Positions 37,670-46,554 are shown, numbered from the stretch's first letter. The stretch: 64,000 bases of DNA from CAVSUZ01 sp963791885 (GCA_963791885.1 CAWBUL010000008.1:248001-312000), one strand, 5' to 3'. Numbers and translations are program-made. Notes: a model not told the origin generated them from the letters alone.

Positions 37670-37870
37670 ATGATAGGGATCGCCCAGCACCTCTGGTTCG
37701 AGCGCGACACGGAAGCGGCAGTCCGCTTCTACACCTCACTCGTCCCGGCTGGGCGAATTCATCCGAAACGCAGATCCGCCTTGGCGAAACGCGTCACCGA
37801 GGCGATGTTGCGCATGACCAAATTCGCCATCGCGGTCCTCGAGGCCGCCGCTCGCCAATCAGGAGAGTAA
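37670..37870 (+). pseudogene. Glyoxalase/VOC-family protein remnant with internal deletion
   Basis: 66 codons. The start (IAQHLWFERDTEAAVRFYTS) is that of PhnB/3-demethylubiquinone-type VOC proteins and the end (VTEAMLRMTKFAIAVLEAA) is their usual C-terminal helix, but about 90 residues of the beta-alpha fold between them are missing. The deletion keeps the frame. Not expected to be active. Confidence 0.6.
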
Positions 37871-37875
37871 TCTCA

Positions 37876-38547
37876 ATGCCCACATACGAAATCGCCCCCA
37901 TGCCGCGGCAGATCAGCGCCGAGGTTGTCGCGCTGCTCGAAAAAACCGAAACCGCCACAGTCGGCCATTGGCGCCATTGGGGCTTCTGCGACCGTCAGAT
38001 CCACGCGCTGCTGCCGGGACGGCGCGTCGCCGGCACGGCCGTCACCATCGCCATCCCCGGCCCCGACTCCACCCTCCTCCATCACGCGCTCGGCCTGCTC
38101 CGTCCCGGCGACATCCTGGTGGTGGACCGGCTCGGCGATGTGCGGCACGCCTGCTGGGGTGGCGGCGTGACGGTGGCGGCGAAAGCGGCGGGCGCCAAGG
38201 CCGGTGTCGTCGACGGCCCGTGCACCGACCTTGAGGAAATCACCGCCTCCGATTTCCCGATGTGGTGCCGCGGCCTCGCCCCCATCACCACCCGCCTTTA
38301 TGACCTCGGCGGACGTCTCAATCATCCCGTGTCGATCGGCGGCGCCGTTGTCATGGCCGGCGATGCCGTGCTTTGTGATGAAAGCGGCGTCCTGATCCTC
38401 GGCGCGCACGAAGCTGAGGCAGAGGCGCGCGAGGCGATCGCACGCCAGGAGCGCGGGCTGGAAACGCAGGCTAAAGTCGCAGCAGGCGCAAAGCTCGGCG
38501 ACCTGTCGGGTGCGACTGCAAAGGTTCGCGCCGCCTCTTCCAAATAG
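37876..38547 (+). CDS. RraA-family protein (aldolase/decarboxylase type)
   Basis: 223 residues from ATG 37876, 9 bases after AGGAGA. Conserved core: HALLPGRRVAGTAVTIAIPG, PGDILVVD, GGGVTVAAKAAGAKAGVVDG and DESGVLIL, the phosphate/pyruvate-binding fold of RraA and 4-carboxy-4-hydroxy-2-oxoadipate aldolases. The catalytic Asp-Gly (VVDGPCTDL) is present; the usual RD motif is altered to GPCTD. Could be an oxo-acid aldolase/oxaloacetate decarboxylase rather than an RNase E regulator. No pathway partners nearby. Confidence 0.8.
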   Translation: MPTYEIAPMPRQISAEVVALLEKTETATVGHWRHWGFCDRQIHALLPGRRVAGTAVTIAIPGPDSTLLHHALGLLRPGDILVVDRLGDVRHACWGGGVTVAAKAAGAKAGVVDGPCTDLEEITASDFPMWCRGLAPITTRLYDLGGRLNHPVSIGGAVVMAGDAVLCDESGVLILGAHEAEAEAREAIARQERGLETQAKVAAGAKLGDLSGATAKVRAASSK

Positions 38548-38548
38548 G

Positions 38549-38597
38549 GCGAGATCGCGCGAGGCGCGATACGTCAGAGCGCGTGAATCTCGTTCTA
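38549..38597. repeat. Inverted-repeat element, GCGAGATC...GAATCTCGTTCTA
   Basis: Directly after the RraA gene: GCGAGATCGCGCG ... CGCGTGAATCTCG followed by TTCTA. A longer relative with the same outer ends lies at 55420-55512, also in a 3'-flanking position. It looks REP-like; two partial matches are too few to define a family. Confidence 0.35.
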
Positions 38598-38608
38598 AAA
38601 ATCGAGAG

Positions 38609-39397
38609 CTAACCGCGCTTGGCCAAATCGTCGCGGATTTGGTCGGCAACGGTTTCCAGGTTCGCATCCGATTTGGGGCCGACCAGCGCGTAGCCAAGCC
38701 CGTTCGTGATCCACGCGCAGAGTTGGATCGAGCGGTCCGAATGCTCCTGATCGCTGCTGTGGAACTCGGCGCGCATGGGCCTCAGCAATAGACTGACACG
38801 CTGACCCTGTGGTCCGGCGTACATGATCAGCGCCGATGCGCCGCCTTGTTCCGTTGCAACCAGACGGCCGCCAAGCAGCGTGTACCCTAACCGGGACAAA
38901 TCCGGGATCATGACGTCACGGTGCAAGCGATTCGAAAGCCATTGCGTGAGATGGGCCTGCTCGTTCGCCGGCACCTCGATCGGGTGCCGCACGTCCGGCG
39001 CGAATACCGAGTAGGTCGCGAAACCCTGCTGCACTAGCACTTTCATCGCGCGGTCATTGGCGTTGGATGATGCCGGTCCCCAGATCATCCAACCGGCACC
39101 AACCCCAAGACCGAGGGCAAGAAGCACACTGGCAGCGAACTGCCATACCGCACGAGAGCGCCGCGCGTGTTCGCGCAGGATGTTCGCTGGTCGAAGGTGC
39201 GATGGTACAGGCTCGAGATCAGAAAGCAGTGCGGTCCGCAGCGCCAAACGTTGCCGCATATAGGCGTTAATACGCCGCGCCTCATCGGGATTCGTCTGCA
39301 AGTAGCGTTGGACCGCCTCTTCCCTGTCGGCCGGAAGACGGCCATCGACGAAGGCGTGCAGTTCGTCTTCCTGCACAGGGGAATCGGGGACGCTCAC
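38609..39397 (-). CDS. Transmembrane anti-sigma factor (second module)
   Basis: 262 residues, same plan as the protein at 6953-7747: N-terminal anti-sigma domain (EDELHAFVDGRLPADREEAV), a membrane helix (about residues 86-106: FAASVLLALGLGVGAGWMIW) and a related periplasmic domain (FATYSVFAPDVRHPIEVPAN, IPDLSRLGYTLLGG). Starts by ATGA overlap with the sigma gene. The related periplasmic domains suggest that both anti-sigma proteins sense similar envelope signals. Confidence 0.88.
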   Translation of the reverse strand: MSVPDSPVQEDELHAFVDGRLPADREEAVQRYLQTNPDEARRINAYMRQRLALRTALLSDLEPVPSHLRPANILREHARRSRAVWQFAASVLLALGLGVGAGWMIWGPASSNANDRAMKVLVQQGFATYSVFAPDVRHPIEVPANEQAHLTQWLSNRLHRDVMIPDLSRLGYTLLGGRLVATEQGGASALIMYAGPQGQRVSLLLRPMRAEFHSSDQEHSDRSIQLCAWITNGLGYALVGPKSDANLETVADQIRDDLAKRG

Positions 39398-39903
39398 TTC
39401 ACTCTCCTCAGCGGCGGGTACACCTCACCCTCGACGCTACGACGCAACTTCTCCCGCGCACGGGAAAGGCGTGACATGACGGTGCCAAGCGGAATATCCA
39501 GAACGCGTGCAACCTCCGCGTACGAGAGGTCTTCCACGGACACCAGAAGGACGACGGCACGCTGCTCCTCGGGAAGCTGGGTCAGCGCTTGGATGACATC
39601 CTGTGAGGACATCAGGTCGTCTTGCCGGGGTTGAAGCTGAAGCCGCTCTTCTCCGATGCTCTCAATCGGAACGACCGGATGCGCCAGGCGGCGGCGTGCC
39701 TGGGTAACGGACAGATTGTGCAGGATAGAAAACAGCCAGGCCCGCATATTTCCGTCCTGCCGCCATGTATGAATCTGATCCAGTGCGCGCACGACACAGT
39801 CATGCACCAAGTCGTCAGCCTCATCACCGCTGCCAAGCAAGCGCCGTGCGTAACGGCGAAGCGCCGGGATGCACGATTCAAGTTCGGCCATTACGCCCGG
39901 CAT
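39394..39903 (-). CDS. RNA polymerase sigma factor, ECF family (second module)
   Basis: 169 residues. Region 2 (RRYARRLLGSGDEADDLVHD, MRAWLFSILHNL) and region 4 (LTQLPEEQRAVVLLVSVEDL, YAEVARVLDIPLGTVMSRLS) are complete. The region 4 recognition helix (IPLGTVMSRLSRAR) is nearly identical to that of the first sigma factor, consistent with the shared promoter motif. Begins 6 bases after the yceI stop; a second in-frame Met at residue 5 is an alternative start. Confidence 0.92.
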   Translation of the reverse strand: MPGVMAELESCIPALRRYARRLLGSGDEADDLVHDCVVRALDQIHTWRQDGNMRAWLFSILHNLSVTQARRRLAHPVVPIESIGEERLQLQPRQDDLMSSQDVIQALTQLPEEQRAVVLLVSVEDLSYAEVARVLDIPLGTVMSRLSRAREKLRRSVEGEVYPPLRRVK

Positions 39904-39909
39904 GGCTTT

Positions 39910-40506
39910 CTAATCGCCGTGGAAACGTGCTGAAAGCAAGAGGCGCGCATGGATGTTGATGCCAATAGCATCGGAAATGATCAGCGGATCGGCCGTCATG
40001 CCGAAGGATGCACGTTGCAGCGTACCCGTGGCGACGAAATCAGCGATCTCAGCCTGCGAGCGCGAGTCCGGGTGCTCGGCGACCAGTCGCGTGTCGAGAG
40101 AAAACGGACGGGTGATACCGCGAATTTCCACCGAACCCGCAACCACGTAGTGTCCCGCCTCCCGCCGCGTAATATGGGTGCTGGCAAACCGGATGCTTGG
40201 GAACCGAGCCGTATCGAAGAAATCAGGAGAAAGAAGGATCTCTGTCGCACGCGGACCGTCCATCCGCGCCGAACCCGCATCCATCGTCACCACAATCCTG
40301 CTCTGATATGGATCGGCGGAATTGAGCGAGAGATTGACAAGAAAGCGATGGAAGACCCCGTGAGAGGGGAACAGGCCCAAACGAGTGACCGTGAATTCGA
40401 TGCTGCCGTCAGTCTGATCGAGCGTGTACACGTCGGAAGCCCGGGCCGCTCCCGTCCAAGCGGCCACAAGCAGAAAGACCAAACCCAACCGTCGTGTGTG
40501 GCGCAT
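39910..40506 (-). CDS. YceI family periplasmic protein
   Basis: 198 residues from ATG 40506 with a signal peptide (MRHTRRLGLVFLLVAAWTGA). YceI beta-barrel pattern: YTLDQTDGSIEFTVTRLGLF, FDTARFPSIRFAST, GSVEIRGITRPFSL. YceI proteins bind isoprenoid lipids such as polyprenyl chains or ubiquinone in the periplasm and are often paired with cytochrome b561. Heads the operon yceI-sigma-antisigma, preceded by the ECF-like motif at 40538-40562. Confidence 0.9.
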   Translation of the reverse strand: MRHTRRLGLVFLLVAAWTGAARASDVYTLDQTDGSIEFTVTRLGLFPSHGVFHRFLVNLSLNSADPYQSRIVVTMDAGSARMDGPRATEILLSPDFFDTARFPSIRFASTHITRREAGHYVVAGSVEIRGITRPFSLDTRLVAEHPDSRSQAEIADFVATGTLQRASFGMTADPLIISDAIGINIHARLLLSARFHGD

Positions 40507-40537
40507 CGCGATCGTTCCCGGAGGCACACAGGCGGTA

Positions 40538-40562
40538 GACGCAGAAAACCGAGGTTTATTCC
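40538..40562 (-). promoter_or_regulatory. Candidate ECF-sigma promoter ahead of yceI
   Basis: On the minus strand GGAATAA (40562-40556), 14-base spacer, CGTC (40541-40538), 31 bases before the yceI ATG. Same hexamer, same spacing and same distance to the start codon as the motif before the exported protein at 7892. Lies in the 66-base gap after the enolase-superfamily gene. Confidence 0.55.
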
Positions 40563-40572
40563 CGGAGCGGCG

Positions 40573-41775
40573 TCACACCCCCGCGGCGAACACCTCGTCC
40601 TGCGCTTCGATCTTGGCAGGATCCAGGTCCATGCCAAGGCCGGCTTGGTCGGGCGTCCCAATCATGCCGCTAGCGGGCACGACCGGATGCGCCAGGAACC
40701 ATTGATTGATCGCACTCCACTTCACCAGGAACTCCTGGTATGGCGTCGCGATCGGCGACTGCGCCAGGGAGAAGTGAATGCCCGCCGGCGATGAATGGCC
40801 ATGCGGGATGGTGATCAGATCATGCGCCGACGCATACGCGGCTATCTTCAGCGTTTCGGATATCCCGCCCGCCCAGTAGATATCCGGCTGCAGGATATCC
40901 AGTGCACCGGCGTCGATGAACCGCTTGAATCCCCAGCGCGTGTATTCATGCTCGGCGCCTGACAAAGGAATATTGGTGCGTTCTTTCACCCGCACATAGG
41001 AATCAATCCGGTCCGGCATAACCGCCTCTTCCAGCCAACGAGGACGGAACTCCAGGATCCGATCAGCCAAATCGATGGCATAAGGCGGATCGAAGGACTG
41101 CCAGCAATCCAGCATGATGTCGTAATCGTCGCCCAACGCTTCGCGCAGTGTGTGCACCAGATCGACATTCTTGTGCATGCCTTCGGCGCCGCTCATCGGC
41201 CCATGGCGAAAAAACCACTTTTGCGCGGTGTATCCGCGCTCCTTGTACTCCTGCGCCCGCGCCCTCACGCGCCCCATATCCTGCACCGCGAAGCCGAGCA
41301 TGGACGCATAAGCGGGAATCGACTCGCGCGTCGGTCCACCGAGCAGGCGGAACACAGGCTGCCCGAGCCAACGCCCCTTCAGATCCCACAGCGCGCAATC
41401 GATGGCGCTAATGCCCAGCATGGCGTCGCCCTGCCGGCCATGGACCATGATGCGATGCATCTGGTCCCACAGCTTTTCATGCGCGATCGGGTCCTGGCCG
41501 AGAATGATCGGGCGCAGCCGCCGCGCGATGAACAGCGCCGGCATTTCGGCAATTGGGCCAGCGATGCCGTGAACACCGTCGTCGGTTTCGATGCGGAGAA
41601 AATACTGCTCCACCTTGAGCGCGTTGGGCGAAGCCTGAGTACCGCCCTCGAAGTCGTCGCGTGCGCGATACTCCGGATAGATATCAATCGGCCGGACGAG
41701 CCGTTCTTCCCAGAACGGGCCGTCAGAGGGAATGGTGCCGGATAGCCGGATCAGACGAACAGCGGTGATTTTCAT
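40573..41775 (-). CDS. Enolase-superfamily enzyme, mandelate racemase/rhamnonate dehydratase-like
   Basis: 400 residues: N-terminal capping domain and a TIM barrel with the metal ligands in order: MLDCWQSFD, WLEEAVMPD and SGAEHEYTRWGF, followed by a catalytic histidine region LITIPHGHSSP. The QKWFFRHGP stretch and EHEYTRWGF match the L-rhamnonate dehydratase-like group, which removes water from acid sugars. It stands alone, without sugar transport or catabolic partners, so the substrate is uncertain. Confidence 0.85.
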   Translation of the reverse strand: MKITAVRLIRLSGTIPSDGPFWEERLVRPIDIYPEYRARDDFEGGTQASPNALKVEQYFLRIETDDGVHGIAGPIAEMPALFIARRLRPIILGQDPIAHEKLWDQMHRIMVHGRQGDAMLGISAIDCALWDLKGRWLGQPVFRLLGGPTRESIPAYASMLGFAVQDMGRVRARAQEYKERGYTAQKWFFRHGPMSGAEGMHKNVDLVHTLREALGDDYDIMLDCWQSFDPPYAIDLADRILEFRPRWLEEAVMPDRIDSYVRVKERTNIPLSGAEHEYTRWGFKRFIDAGALDILQPDIYWAGGISETLKIAAYASAHDLITIPHGHSSPAGIHFSLAQSPIATPYQEFLVKWSAINQWFLAHPVVPASGMIGTPDQAGLGMDLDPAKIEAQDEVFAAGV

Positions 41776-41856
41776 GCGCTGATCGTAGCAGGACCCCCCG
41801 TCCGGCCAAACTGGGCGGTCTTCGCCCCGATCGGCGGAGCAAAGACCGTGGTCCGG

Positions 41857-42156
41857 CTATTCTGCCATGTACTCCGGCCCGTTCAGGGTCGGAGGCTGCT
41901 GCGCTATGGGCTGGCCATTCAGCTGGATCGCCTCCGGTCCCTGTCCGGCCCAATGATTGCTGGACGTGCTCGATCCCGTGGGTGTTGTCCCCGAAACAAT
42001 ATAGCTTGGTGGCTCGGCATTCGCGCTGCCCACCGCGGCGGGCACGGTGACATTGGGCGGCGTTGCGCCGCCATTGCCGCCCCCGCCCGCCGCCAATGCG
42101 ACGTCGGCTGATCCAACGGTAAGAGCCATAGCCAGAGCGATACGTATATAGTTCAT
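41857..42156 (-). CDS. Small exported protein, Gly/Pro/Ser-rich
   Basis: 99 residues from ATG 42156. Signal peptide (MNYIRIALAMALTVGSADVALA), then a low-complexity mature part beginning AGGGGNGG and ending GPEYMAE. No cysteine and no domain. The open frame continues to 42267, but the longer N-terminus is not signal-like. Resembles the other small exported proteins of the window (26028, 51154) in type only. Confidence 0.65.
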   Translation of the reverse strand: MNYIRIALAMALTVGSADVALAAGGGGNGGATPPNVTVPAAVGSANAEPPSYIVSGTTPTGSSTSSNHWAGQGPEAIQLNGQPIAQQPPTLNGPEYMAE

Positions 42157-42263
42157 TTCAGGTGTACCTTTCGCACTGCACAACCCGCACGGCAAACGCG
42201 CACCTCGCGATTGGGTTGAATGCTCAGACGCGCATGGCACACATGGTCTAAACGAAATTACGG

Positions 42264-43679
42264 TCACCCTTTGTGCTGCATTGTCACATCGCGATACAAT
42301 GCGGCGTAACGTCGGGCCGGATGTTGCCAGCTGACATCAGTGCCCATCGCATTCTGCTGCAGACTGCGCCACGCCACATGATCGCGCCACACGACTGATG
42401 CGCGACGAATAGCGGACTGCACCGCATTGATACTGACGGGAGAGAACACGAAGCCGGTGCCCACGCCCGCGGCAAGCGCCATCTCGTTCGCGTCGATCAC
42501 CGTATCTGCCAGCCCGCCGACGCGAGCGACAAGGGGAAGCGCGCCGTATCGCAGCGCGCAAAGCTGCGTGAGCCCGCCTGGCTCATAGCGCGATGGCACG
42601 CACAGCACATCGGCACCCCCTTGTATCAGGTGCGCGAGTGCTTCGTCGTAGCCGATGCGAACACCAACTCGTCCCGGATCATTGCGCTCCGCCGCCAGGA
42701 ACCCGAATTCCAGATCCGCATCGCCAGCACCGAGCAGTGCGATTTGAACGTCAAGCTGCAGACAGAAGGTCAGGGATCCCAGCAGCAAATCCATACCCTT
42801 TTGCCAGGCCAGCCTGCTGATGACACCGATCACCATCGCGTCCGGGTTTCGATCGAGACCGAGCGTCTCCTGCAGCGCACGTTTGTTGTCCTGGCGCGCA
42901 TGCAGATTGCTGGCATTGTAGCGTGCCTTCAGCAACGGATCCGTCGCCGGATTCCACACCGACGTATCAATGCCGTTCAGGATGCCAATCAGGTCGGCAC
43001 CCCGCGCGCGGAGCAGCCCGGCAAGACCCATTCCGGCCGCGTCGGAACGGATTTCCTCCGCGTAGGTCGGGGACACTGTCGTGACGCGGTCCGCGAAACG
43101 AATTCCGGCCTTCAGGAATCCGATGCTGCCGTAATACTCCACCCCGTCGACCGAATACGCGTGCGGCGGCAAACGCAGCGCACCCAGCAAATGCGCCGGG
43201 AACTGGCCCTGATATGCCAGGTTGTGCACGGTGAAGACGGTGCCCGGCCGGTTCGGAACCAGGAAGTGCAGATACGCAGGCAACAATCCCGCCTGCCAAT
43301 CATGGGCGTGGACCACGTCCGGCACGAATCCGCTGATCCGTCCGCGCCCGATTTCGGCAGCAGCCCAGGATAACGCCGCAAAGCGGAACACATCGTCGTC
43401 GTGGCCATACAGCGGTCCCAACCGGTCGAACAAATGCGGCGCATGCAGCACCAGCACGCGCCCCGCCAATACGCGCGCTGGCCCCCCGAACAGATCGTCG
43501 AAACGCAGCACCTCCTCGGCCGCACCCAACCCCGTCATCACCGCCGGATATCCCGGCAGCAACGATCGCACCTCGACGCCTTCACTCAGCAATGCGTGGG
43601 GCAGAGCGCCCGCCACATCGGCGAGCCCGCCGGTCTTCACGAAGGGAAAGATCTCCGCGGCGACGGAGAGGACCTTCAT
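42264..43679 (-). CDS. glgA: Glycogen synthase, ADP-glucose type
   Basis: 471 residues from ATG 43679 (MKVLSVAAEIFPFVKTGGLA). GT5 family: the KTGGLADV ADP-glucose loop near the N-terminus, HAHDWQAGLLPAYL, ILNGIDTSVWNP, VISRLAWQKGMDLL, and EPGGLTQLCALRYG with the catalytic glutamates. It extends alpha-1,4-glucan from ADP-glucose in the cytoplasm. Overlaps glgC by ATGA, so the pair is coupled. No branching enzyme or phosphorylase is in the window. Confidence 0.95.
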   Translation of the reverse strand: MKVLSVAAEIFPFVKTGGLADVAGALPHALLSEGVEVRSLLPGYPAVMTGLGAAEEVLRFDDLFGGPARVLAGRVLVLHAPHLFDRLGPLYGHDDDVFRFAALSWAAAEIGRGRISGFVPDVVHAHDWQAGLLPAYLHFLVPNRPGTVFTVHNLAYQGQFPAHLLGALRLPPHAYSVDGVEYYGSIGFLKAGIRFADRVTTVSPTYAEEIRSDAAGMGLAGLLRARGADLIGILNGIDTSVWNPATDPLLKARYNASNLHARQDNKRALQETLGLDRNPDAMVIGVISRLAWQKGMDLLLGSLTFCLQLDVQIALLGAGDADLEFGFLAAERNDPGRVGVRIGYDEALAHLIQGGADVLCVPSRYEPGGLTQLCALRYGALPLVARVGGLADTVIDANEMALAAGVGTGFVFSPVSINAVQSAIRRASVVWRDHVAWRSLQQNAMGTDVSWQHPARRYAALYRDVTMQHKG

Positions 43680-44947
43680 TGCAGCCGGTCGAGCATCTCC
43701 TGGGTGATCAGACAAACGCCGCCCGCTGTCCGGCGGAACCGGAGCGCGTCCAGTTCCGGGTCTTCCCCCACCACAAGGCGATCGGGAATGCGCACGCCGC
43801 GATCGATGATCACGTTCTTCAGCCGCACATGCTCGCCGATCTCCACGTCCGGCAGGACGACCGCTCCCTCGACCGCGCTGTAGGAATGCACGTGAACATT
43901 GGTGAAGAGCAGGGTCCGGCGCAAACTGGCGCCAGAGATGATGCAGCCGCCGGACACCAGAGAACTGACGGCCATGCCCCGCCGCCCCTCGACGTCATGG
44001 ACGAATTTCGCCGGCGCCGTCAGGCGGGAGTAGGTCCAGATGGGCCAGTCCTGGTCATACAGATCGAGCGCGGGGACCACGTCCGTCAAATCGATGTTGG
44101 CAGACCAATAGGCGTCCACCGTGCCCACATCACGCCAATACGCCTCCCGCTCCTGGCCAGAGCGGATGCATGAATCTGTAAAGTGATGAGCGACCGCCTT
44201 TCCATGACGCACGATATACGGAATGAGATCCTTGCCAAAGTCGCGCGAGGAGTTTGAATCGGCTGCATCCCGCTCCAAAGCGTCGATCAGAAAACGGGTG
44301 CAGAATACGTAAATGCCCATGCTGGCCAGCGCCATCTCCGGGTTGTCGGGCATGCCAGGGGGATCAGCGGGCTTCTCTAGAAAGTTGACGATGCGATCCT
44401 CGCCATCAACATGCATCACACCGAAACCGGCCGCTTCAGCCCGCGGCACTTCGATGCATCCCACCGTGACATCCGCCTCCTGGTCGCAGTGCTGGCGGAG
44501 CATCATTTCGTAATCCATCTTGTAAATGTGGTCGCCGGCCAGGATGACGATGTGTTCCGGACCATAGCTGCGAATAATATCAAGATTCTGGTACACGGCG
44601 TCAGCCGTGCCCGCATACCATTGGCTTTCGGACACGCGCTGGCTGGCCGGCAGAATGTCGAAACTCTCGTTTCGCTCGGGCCGGAAGAAATTCCAGCCAT
44701 GCTGCATGTGCCGTATCAGACTGTGAGCTTTATACTGCGTGGCGACGCCAATTCGCCGGATTCCGGAGTTCACGGCATTCGAAAGCGCGAAGTCGATGAT
44801 GCGCGATTTGCCGCCGAAAAACACCGCCGGCTTTGCACGCCTGTCGGTCAATTCCATCAGCCGGCTGCCGCGCCCGCCAGCGAGCACATACGCCATGGCC
44901 GACCGCGCGAGCGGCTGCTCGCGGGGGGGATGGGAGGCCCGTTGCAT
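43676..44947 (-). CDS. glgC: Glucose-1-phosphate adenylyltransferase
   Basis: 423 residues from ATG 44947, after AAGGAG. Makes ADP-glucose from ATP and glucose-1-phosphate, the committed step of glycogen synthesis. Nucleotide loop GGRGSRLMELTDRRAKPA, YAGTADAVYQN, ILAGDHIYKMDY, FLEKP and YWRDVGTVDAYW are all conserved, followed by a left-handed beta-helix C-terminus with GCIISGASLRRTLLF. Length is standard. Confidence 0.95.
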   Translation of the reverse strand: MQRASHPPREQPLARSAMAYVLAGGRGSRLMELTDRRAKPAVFFGGKSRIIDFALSNAVNSGIRRIGVATQYKAHSLIRHMQHGWNFFRPERNESFDILPASQRVSESQWYAGTADAVYQNLDIIRSYGPEHIVILAGDHIYKMDYEMMLRQHCDQEADVTVGCIEVPRAEAAGFGVMHVDGEDRIVNFLEKPADPPGMPDNPEMALASMGIYVFCTRFLIDALERDAADSNSSRDFGKDLIPYIVRHGKAVAHHFTDSCIRSGQEREAYWRDVGTVDAYWSANIDLTDVVPALDLYDQDWPIWTYSRLTAPAKFVHDVEGRRGMAVSSLVSGGCIISGASLRRTLLFTNVHVHSYSAVEGAVVLPDVEIGEHVRLKNVIIDRGVRIPDRLVVGEDPELDALRFRRTAGGVCLITQEMLDRLQ

Positions 44948-45016
44948 CGTTCGCGGCTCCTTTTGTGACCGGGATGATCGTTCGAAGCCGTGCAAGCTGC
45001 AACGGGCGCCGCGACC

Positions 45017-45568
45017 TTACCGCGCGATCCCCATTCGTCGGTTGGCTTCCTCGAACGCCTCGCCCAACCGCTCAGTATCATACGGACCTTCGGTCAGCGT
45101 CTCCGCGTCCCACGAACTGCGGGGCGCGTGCAGGAAATCGCCGCCATAGATGTGGATCGCCCCGGTCAGGCGCGGTAGAGGATTCAACACCGAGTGGATG
45201 ATGTCATGACCCATCGGGAACGCGTCGCCGGTGGCAAGCGATCGCGCGCCAGCCGCCTCGACATGTCCATCGGGCCGGCGGCGCCAGAAAATATTGTCTT
45301 CACGCCCCGTGTAGATGCCGATCACCGCCCACGTCCTGTGGTCATGCGGCGACACGTGCATGTCGGCGCCCCAGGCCAGGTTCAGAATGGTGATATCATC
45401 ACCGCAGTACAGCACATTGACACCGGCCCGGGTCGGCTCACCGAGCGCACGCAGCACAGAACCCGGATCGCGCACCGCCTGGGCAACAACTTCACGTACT
45501 GCCCGAGGACCGGCTTCCTGTTGCGAGGCAGAACGGCACGCGGCGACGAACGCCTCCGTTTCGAACAT
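45017..45568 (-). CDS. Cupin-fold metal-dependent dioxygenase-like protein
   Basis: 183 residues. Predicted double-stranded beta-helix enzyme: MHVSPHDHRTWAVIGIYTGR provides the HxH..E-type metal site and GHDIIHSVLNP the third histidine, as in cysteine-dioxygenase relatives. Substrate unknown; the arrangement of the motif makes a thiol dioxygenase plausible. On the same strand as, and 33 bases before, ppa. Confidence 0.75.
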   Translation of the reverse strand: MFETEAFVAACRSASQQEAGPRAVREVVAQAVRDPGSVLRALGEPTRAGVNVLYCGDDITILNLAWGADMHVSPHDHRTWAVIGIYTGREDNIFWRRRPDGHVEAAGARSLATGDAFPMGHDIIHSVLNPLPRLTGAIHIYGGDFLHAPRSSWDAETLTEGPYDTERLGEAFEEANRRMGIAR

Positions 45569-45601
45569 GGATCCCTCCCGACGGCGAGACCGGGCCTTAT
45601 C

Positions 45602-46126
45602 TCACGAACCCGGATCCCGCAGGCAGGACACGATAAACGCCTCCGCCTCCGGCTTGCCAGCCCATCCTTGCAGCTTCACCCATTTCCCCTCCTCGAGATC
45701 CTTATACCGCTCGAAGAAGTGCTCGATCGCCGCGCGGGTGATCCGGGGCAGATCGTCGATACTGTTTACGTCGCTGTACTGCGGATGAACCCGGTCGTGC
45801 GGCACGCAGATGATCTTCTCATCCGAACCCGCCTCGTCCGTCATCCGTAGCATGCCAATCGGCCGGGCACGTACAACAGCACCCGGCACAACCGCCGCCG
45901 GAGTCAACACCAGCGCATCGGCCGGGTCGCCATCCGGAGCCAGAGTGTTGGGAATGAAACCATACGCGGCGGGATAGGCTGTGGGCGTGAACAGGAATCG
46001 ATCGACGAACACCGCCCCCGACTTCTTGTCCACCTCGTACTTCACCGCCGATCCCTGCGGGATCTCGACGACCACAAAAATGTCGTGCGGTGGCGCGCGC
46101 CCGCTCGGAATGCGAGACACGTCCAC
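45602..46126 (-). CDS. ppa: Inorganic pyrophosphatase, soluble family I
   Basis: 174 residues. Hydrolyses pyrophosphate to phosphate, pulling biosynthetic reactions such as ADP-glucose formation by the nearby GlgC. Metal-binding core DGDPADALVL (the family consensus is DGDPLDVLV), preceded by VKYEVDKKSGAVFVDR and YPAAYGFIPNTLA; C-terminal HFFERYKDLEEGKWVK is also typical. Starts 5 bases after the phasin gene ends. Confidence 0.95.
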   Translation of the reverse strand: MDVSRIPSGRAPPHDIFVVVEIPQGSAVKYEVDKKSGAVFVDRFLFTPTAYPAAYGFIPNTLAPDGDPADALVLTPAAVVPGAVVRARPIGMLRMTDEAGSDEKIICVPHDRVHPQYSDVNSIDDLPRITRAAIEHFFERYKDLEEGKWVKLQGWAGKPEAEAFIVSCLRDPGS

Positions 46127-46131
46127 GGCGA

Positions 46132-46554
46132 TCAGCCTTTCTGGGCCATCGCTTTCAGCTCGTCCATCGCCTCGGAGAAGCGGCGATTGAGCAGACCCAG
46201 CGCTTCCTGGTTGGCATGCTGGATCATGTCGCCCACTTCCCTGATATTCGCCACCGCGCGCTCATAGCCTTGCTTCAGAAGTTCGGCCTGTCGCGCAGCA
46301 CGCGCCTGCGGCGTTTCGGCGCCAGACAGCGTTCGCATGGCCTCCGACATGTCGGACATAGCCTGCTGCATGATCTCCATGTTGCGTCGGGCCACAGCCT
46401 GAGCGCCCTCCAGCGCAATCCGGTTGGCAGCCGTGAATGCCTCCACGTTGCGCCGTGTCGCGTTGGTGAACGCCTCCATGTCCGGCATGGCAGGGAACTT
46501 CATATCCGCAAAGAACTTGCGGAAGTCGAAGTCGCCGAGGTTCATCTCAGGCAT
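46132..46554 (-). CDS. Phasin family protein
   Basis: 140 residues, all-helical, with ANRIALEGAQAVARRNMEIM as the phasin core. Phasins coat polyhydroxyalkanoate granules or act as small helical scaffolds. The N-terminus is Phe/Met-rich and amphipathic (DFRKFFADMKFPAMPDMEAF). No PHA synthase or depolymerase is in the window. Upstream of ppa on the same strand. Confidence 0.88.
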   Translation of the reverse strand: MPEMNLGDFDFRKFFADMKFPAMPDMEAFTNATRRNVEAFTAANRIALEGAQAVARRNMEIMQQAMSDMSEAMRTLSGAETPQARAARQAELLKQGYERAVANIREVGDMIQHANQEALGLLNRRFSEAMDELKAMAQKG

